Positions 63,667-64,000 of a DNA stretch of 64,000 nucleotides are shown one piece after another. Position 1 is the stretch's first letter. Every line of letters begins with the position of its first letter. The position numbers were made by a program, and so were the translations under genes. The stretch comes from Bacteroidales bacterium (lineage in GTDB: Bacteria > Bacteroidota > Bacteroidia > Bacteroidales > UBA3824): positions 124,001 to 188,000 of the forward strand of contig JAEERW010000005.1 in assembly GCA_016286055.1 (NCBI GenBank). The letters are read 5' to 3'. The notes beneath the pieces are model-generated. The model had not been told where the DNA came from and did not search any database. It saw only the letters and a program-made list of their open reading frames with translations.

Positions 63667-64000
63667 TTATTTTTCTTGAAGTTCTTTAACTTTGGCTCTT
63701 TGAATCCAGATGACAATACCAATTAAAATAAGTGCCATAGGGGGATTAAGCATAAAACCGCAGTTAGAATAGAAACCTCCGTTTTCAATATAAATGCTAT
63801 CGGGCAAAATCTGATGGTCGAACAATGTGCCTGAGCCAAAAAACTCTCTTATAAAAGCAACGACAATCAATATAACGCCATATCCCGCTCCACTGCCTAT
63901 ACCGTCAAGAAGTGCGGGGAAGGGTTTATTGCCAAGAGCAAATGCCTCCAAACGACCCATAACGATACAGTTGGTAATGATAAGTCCCACATATACCGAC
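63667..64000 (-). CDS. nqrD: Na+-translocating NADH:quinone reductase subunit D (partial)
   Basis: The C-terminal 111 residues of NqrD; the reading frame is open to the window edge, and the GTG at 63990 is internal. VGLIITNCIVMGRLEAF contains the conserved Cys of the intramembrane iron site, and MLNPPMALILIGIVIWIQR is the last helix. The upstream genes of the operon (nqrABC) are expected beyond base 64000. Confidence 0.93.
   Translation of the reverse strand, partial: SVYVGLIITNCIVMGRLEAFALGNKPFPALLDGIGSGAGYGVILIVVAFIREFFGSGTLFDHQILPDSIYIENGGFYSNCGFMLNPPMALILIGIVIWIQRAKVKELQEK

Overview
The window is a chromosomal stretch of a member of the Bacteroidota, most likely a Bacteroidales-type anaerobe. 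Four things point there. Many genes are preceded by TAnnTTTG boxes, often with a TTG/TTTG about 19-20 bases upstream, which is the promoter form of this phylum, and clear Shine-Dalgarno sites are rare. The gene families are typical of the phylum: TonB-dependent receptor plus DUF4249 lipoprotein, FecR/DUF4974, STN and carboxypeptidase-regulatory-like domain proteins, GldD/GldE, OmpA-PD40 proteins and DUF6057. An Na+-NQR operon and a long PPi-type-lineage phosphofructokinase are present. No rRNA, tRNA, insertion sequence, integrase or CRISPR array was seen, and no gene-free stretch exceeds 300 bases (the longest are 243 b at 19853-20095, 215 b at 60534-60748 and 204 b at 60875-61078). Both ends cut genes.

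Layout. 1-1263: 3' part of a metal-efflux permease fused to a metallochaperone-like HMA domain. 1253-4262 (-): chemoreceptor and predicted aminopeptidase. 4369-6156: membrane-embedded MutS-family ATPase. 6260-12168 (-): TonB-receptor-like barrel and two tandem ankyrin proteins with barrel-like C-termini. 12206-16724 (-): phoH - Pif1/RecD-like helicase - nitrilase operon. 16806-19852: LytTR response regulator divergent from a TPR/SpoIIE-type phosphatase. 20096-27223: recQ, a 1355-residue RecQ-like SF2 helicase and a C-terminally anchored coiled-coil protein in tight succession; this is the best candidate for an undescribed system. 27235-32075: trxB and purL. 32222-34539: FecR without a sigma factor, plus an STN-domain surface protein without a barrel. 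34703-36660: carboxylesterase (with a sigma-54-like promoter and paired operators) and a DUF1292 protein. 36665-43367: SNF2 helicase divergent from a TonB receptor/DUF4249 pair. 43421-46639: phosphofructokinase, outer-membrane barrel, CPBP protease. 46743-50943: small putative DNA-binding protein, LRR protein, cold-shock protein, Omp85-like protein, a 40-residue lipoprotein and its neighbour. 50950-54684 (-): ssb-gldE-gldD-PPTase-GGGPS operon. 54777-60533: PorE-like OmpA/PD40 protein, DUF6057 protein and a CXXCH-bearing lipoprotein. 60749-61585: 41-residue His/Lys-rich peptide behind a second sigma-54-like promoter, and an AT-rich membrane protein. 61659-64000 (-): nqrF, nqrE and partial nqrD.

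How the genes work together. Most of the window is housekeeping (purine synthesis, glycolysis, sodium-pumping respiration, thioredoxin reduction, DNA repair helicases) mixed with cell-envelope genes. The gld operon and the PorE-like protein suggest a type IX secretion/gliding-type envelope machinery. All functional statements come from reading motifs by eye; no database search, structure prediction or base-composition calculation was run.
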